A stretch of 23,304 nucleotides of DNA from JABMRP01 sp964444795 (lineage in GTDB: Bacteria; Planctomycetota; Planctomycetia; Pirellulales; Thermoguttaceae): assembly GCA_964444795.1 (NCBI GenBank), contig CAYUIQ010000146.1, forward strand, positions 1 to 23,304, given 5' to 3'. The translations under genes were made by a program, and so were the position numbers. The notes below the pieces were generated by a model. That model had not been told where the DNA came from, ran no database searches, and worked only from the letters and a program-made list of their open reading frames with translations. Positions 23,255-23,304 of the stretch are shown here, in pieces; the first letter of the stretch is position 1; every line of letters starts with the position of its first letter.

Positions 23255-23304
23255 TCCTTAACGAAGCGACCCCTTCACGTTAATTGCATGAAAAAACTCG
23301 AAAC

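Overview
The window looks like chromosomal DNA of a planctomycete, most probably from the Pirellulales side of the phylum. This is inference from gene content: a DUF1559 prepilin-like protein followed by a small carboxypeptidase-regulatory-like lipoprotein, two large PEP-CTERM surface proteins, a DUF1571 protein, Tat-exported aldo/keto-reductase-like and Gfo/Idh/MocA proteins, and visibly GC-rich DNA with long meaningless open frames opposite real genes. No rRNA, tRNA, CRISPR array, phage gene, transposase or integrase was seen.

Layout. (1) 1-1757, + strand: an intergenic palindrome, then a Tat-exported aldo/keto-reductase-like protein whose gene overlaps by 8 bases a tetraheme cytochrome c gene. 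(2) 1832-8074, - strand: lipoprotein and DUF1559 gene (probably one transcript), then two PEP-CTERM proteins, each with its own promoter or terminator signals. (3) 8418-14828, - strand: a four-gene polyphosphate cluster read in the order CHAD protein, metallophosphoesterase-HD fusion, Ppx/GppA phosphatase, polyphosphate kinase; a perfect TATAAT box lies upstream and the ppx stop and ppk start share one base. (4) 15242-15904, - strand: an MBL-fold hydrolase. (5) 16194-20095, + strand: DUF1571 protein, membrane-anchored alpha/beta hydrolase and a 620-residue exported protein of unrecognised function. (6) 20384-23254, + strand: a uroporphyrinogen-decarboxylase-family protein and a Tat-exported Gfo/Idh/MocA oxidoreductase, with dense palindromic repeats around the first.

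The strongest functional unit is the polyphosphate cluster: synthesis (Ppk1), breakdown (Ppx/GppA-HD), a polyphosphate-binding CHAD protein, and an uncharacterised fusion whose HD domain closely resembles the HD domain of the neighbouring Ppx. The fusion is the best candidate here for an undescribed activity. The second theme is a set of interspersed palindromic repeats: three copies of one family (10-77, 12212-12254, 20135-20218), an inverted pair of a second family flanking the UroD-type gene, and a perfect 25-bp hairpin directly after that gene's stop codon.

All calls come from reading translations and sequence by eye; no database search, alignment program or folding program was run.
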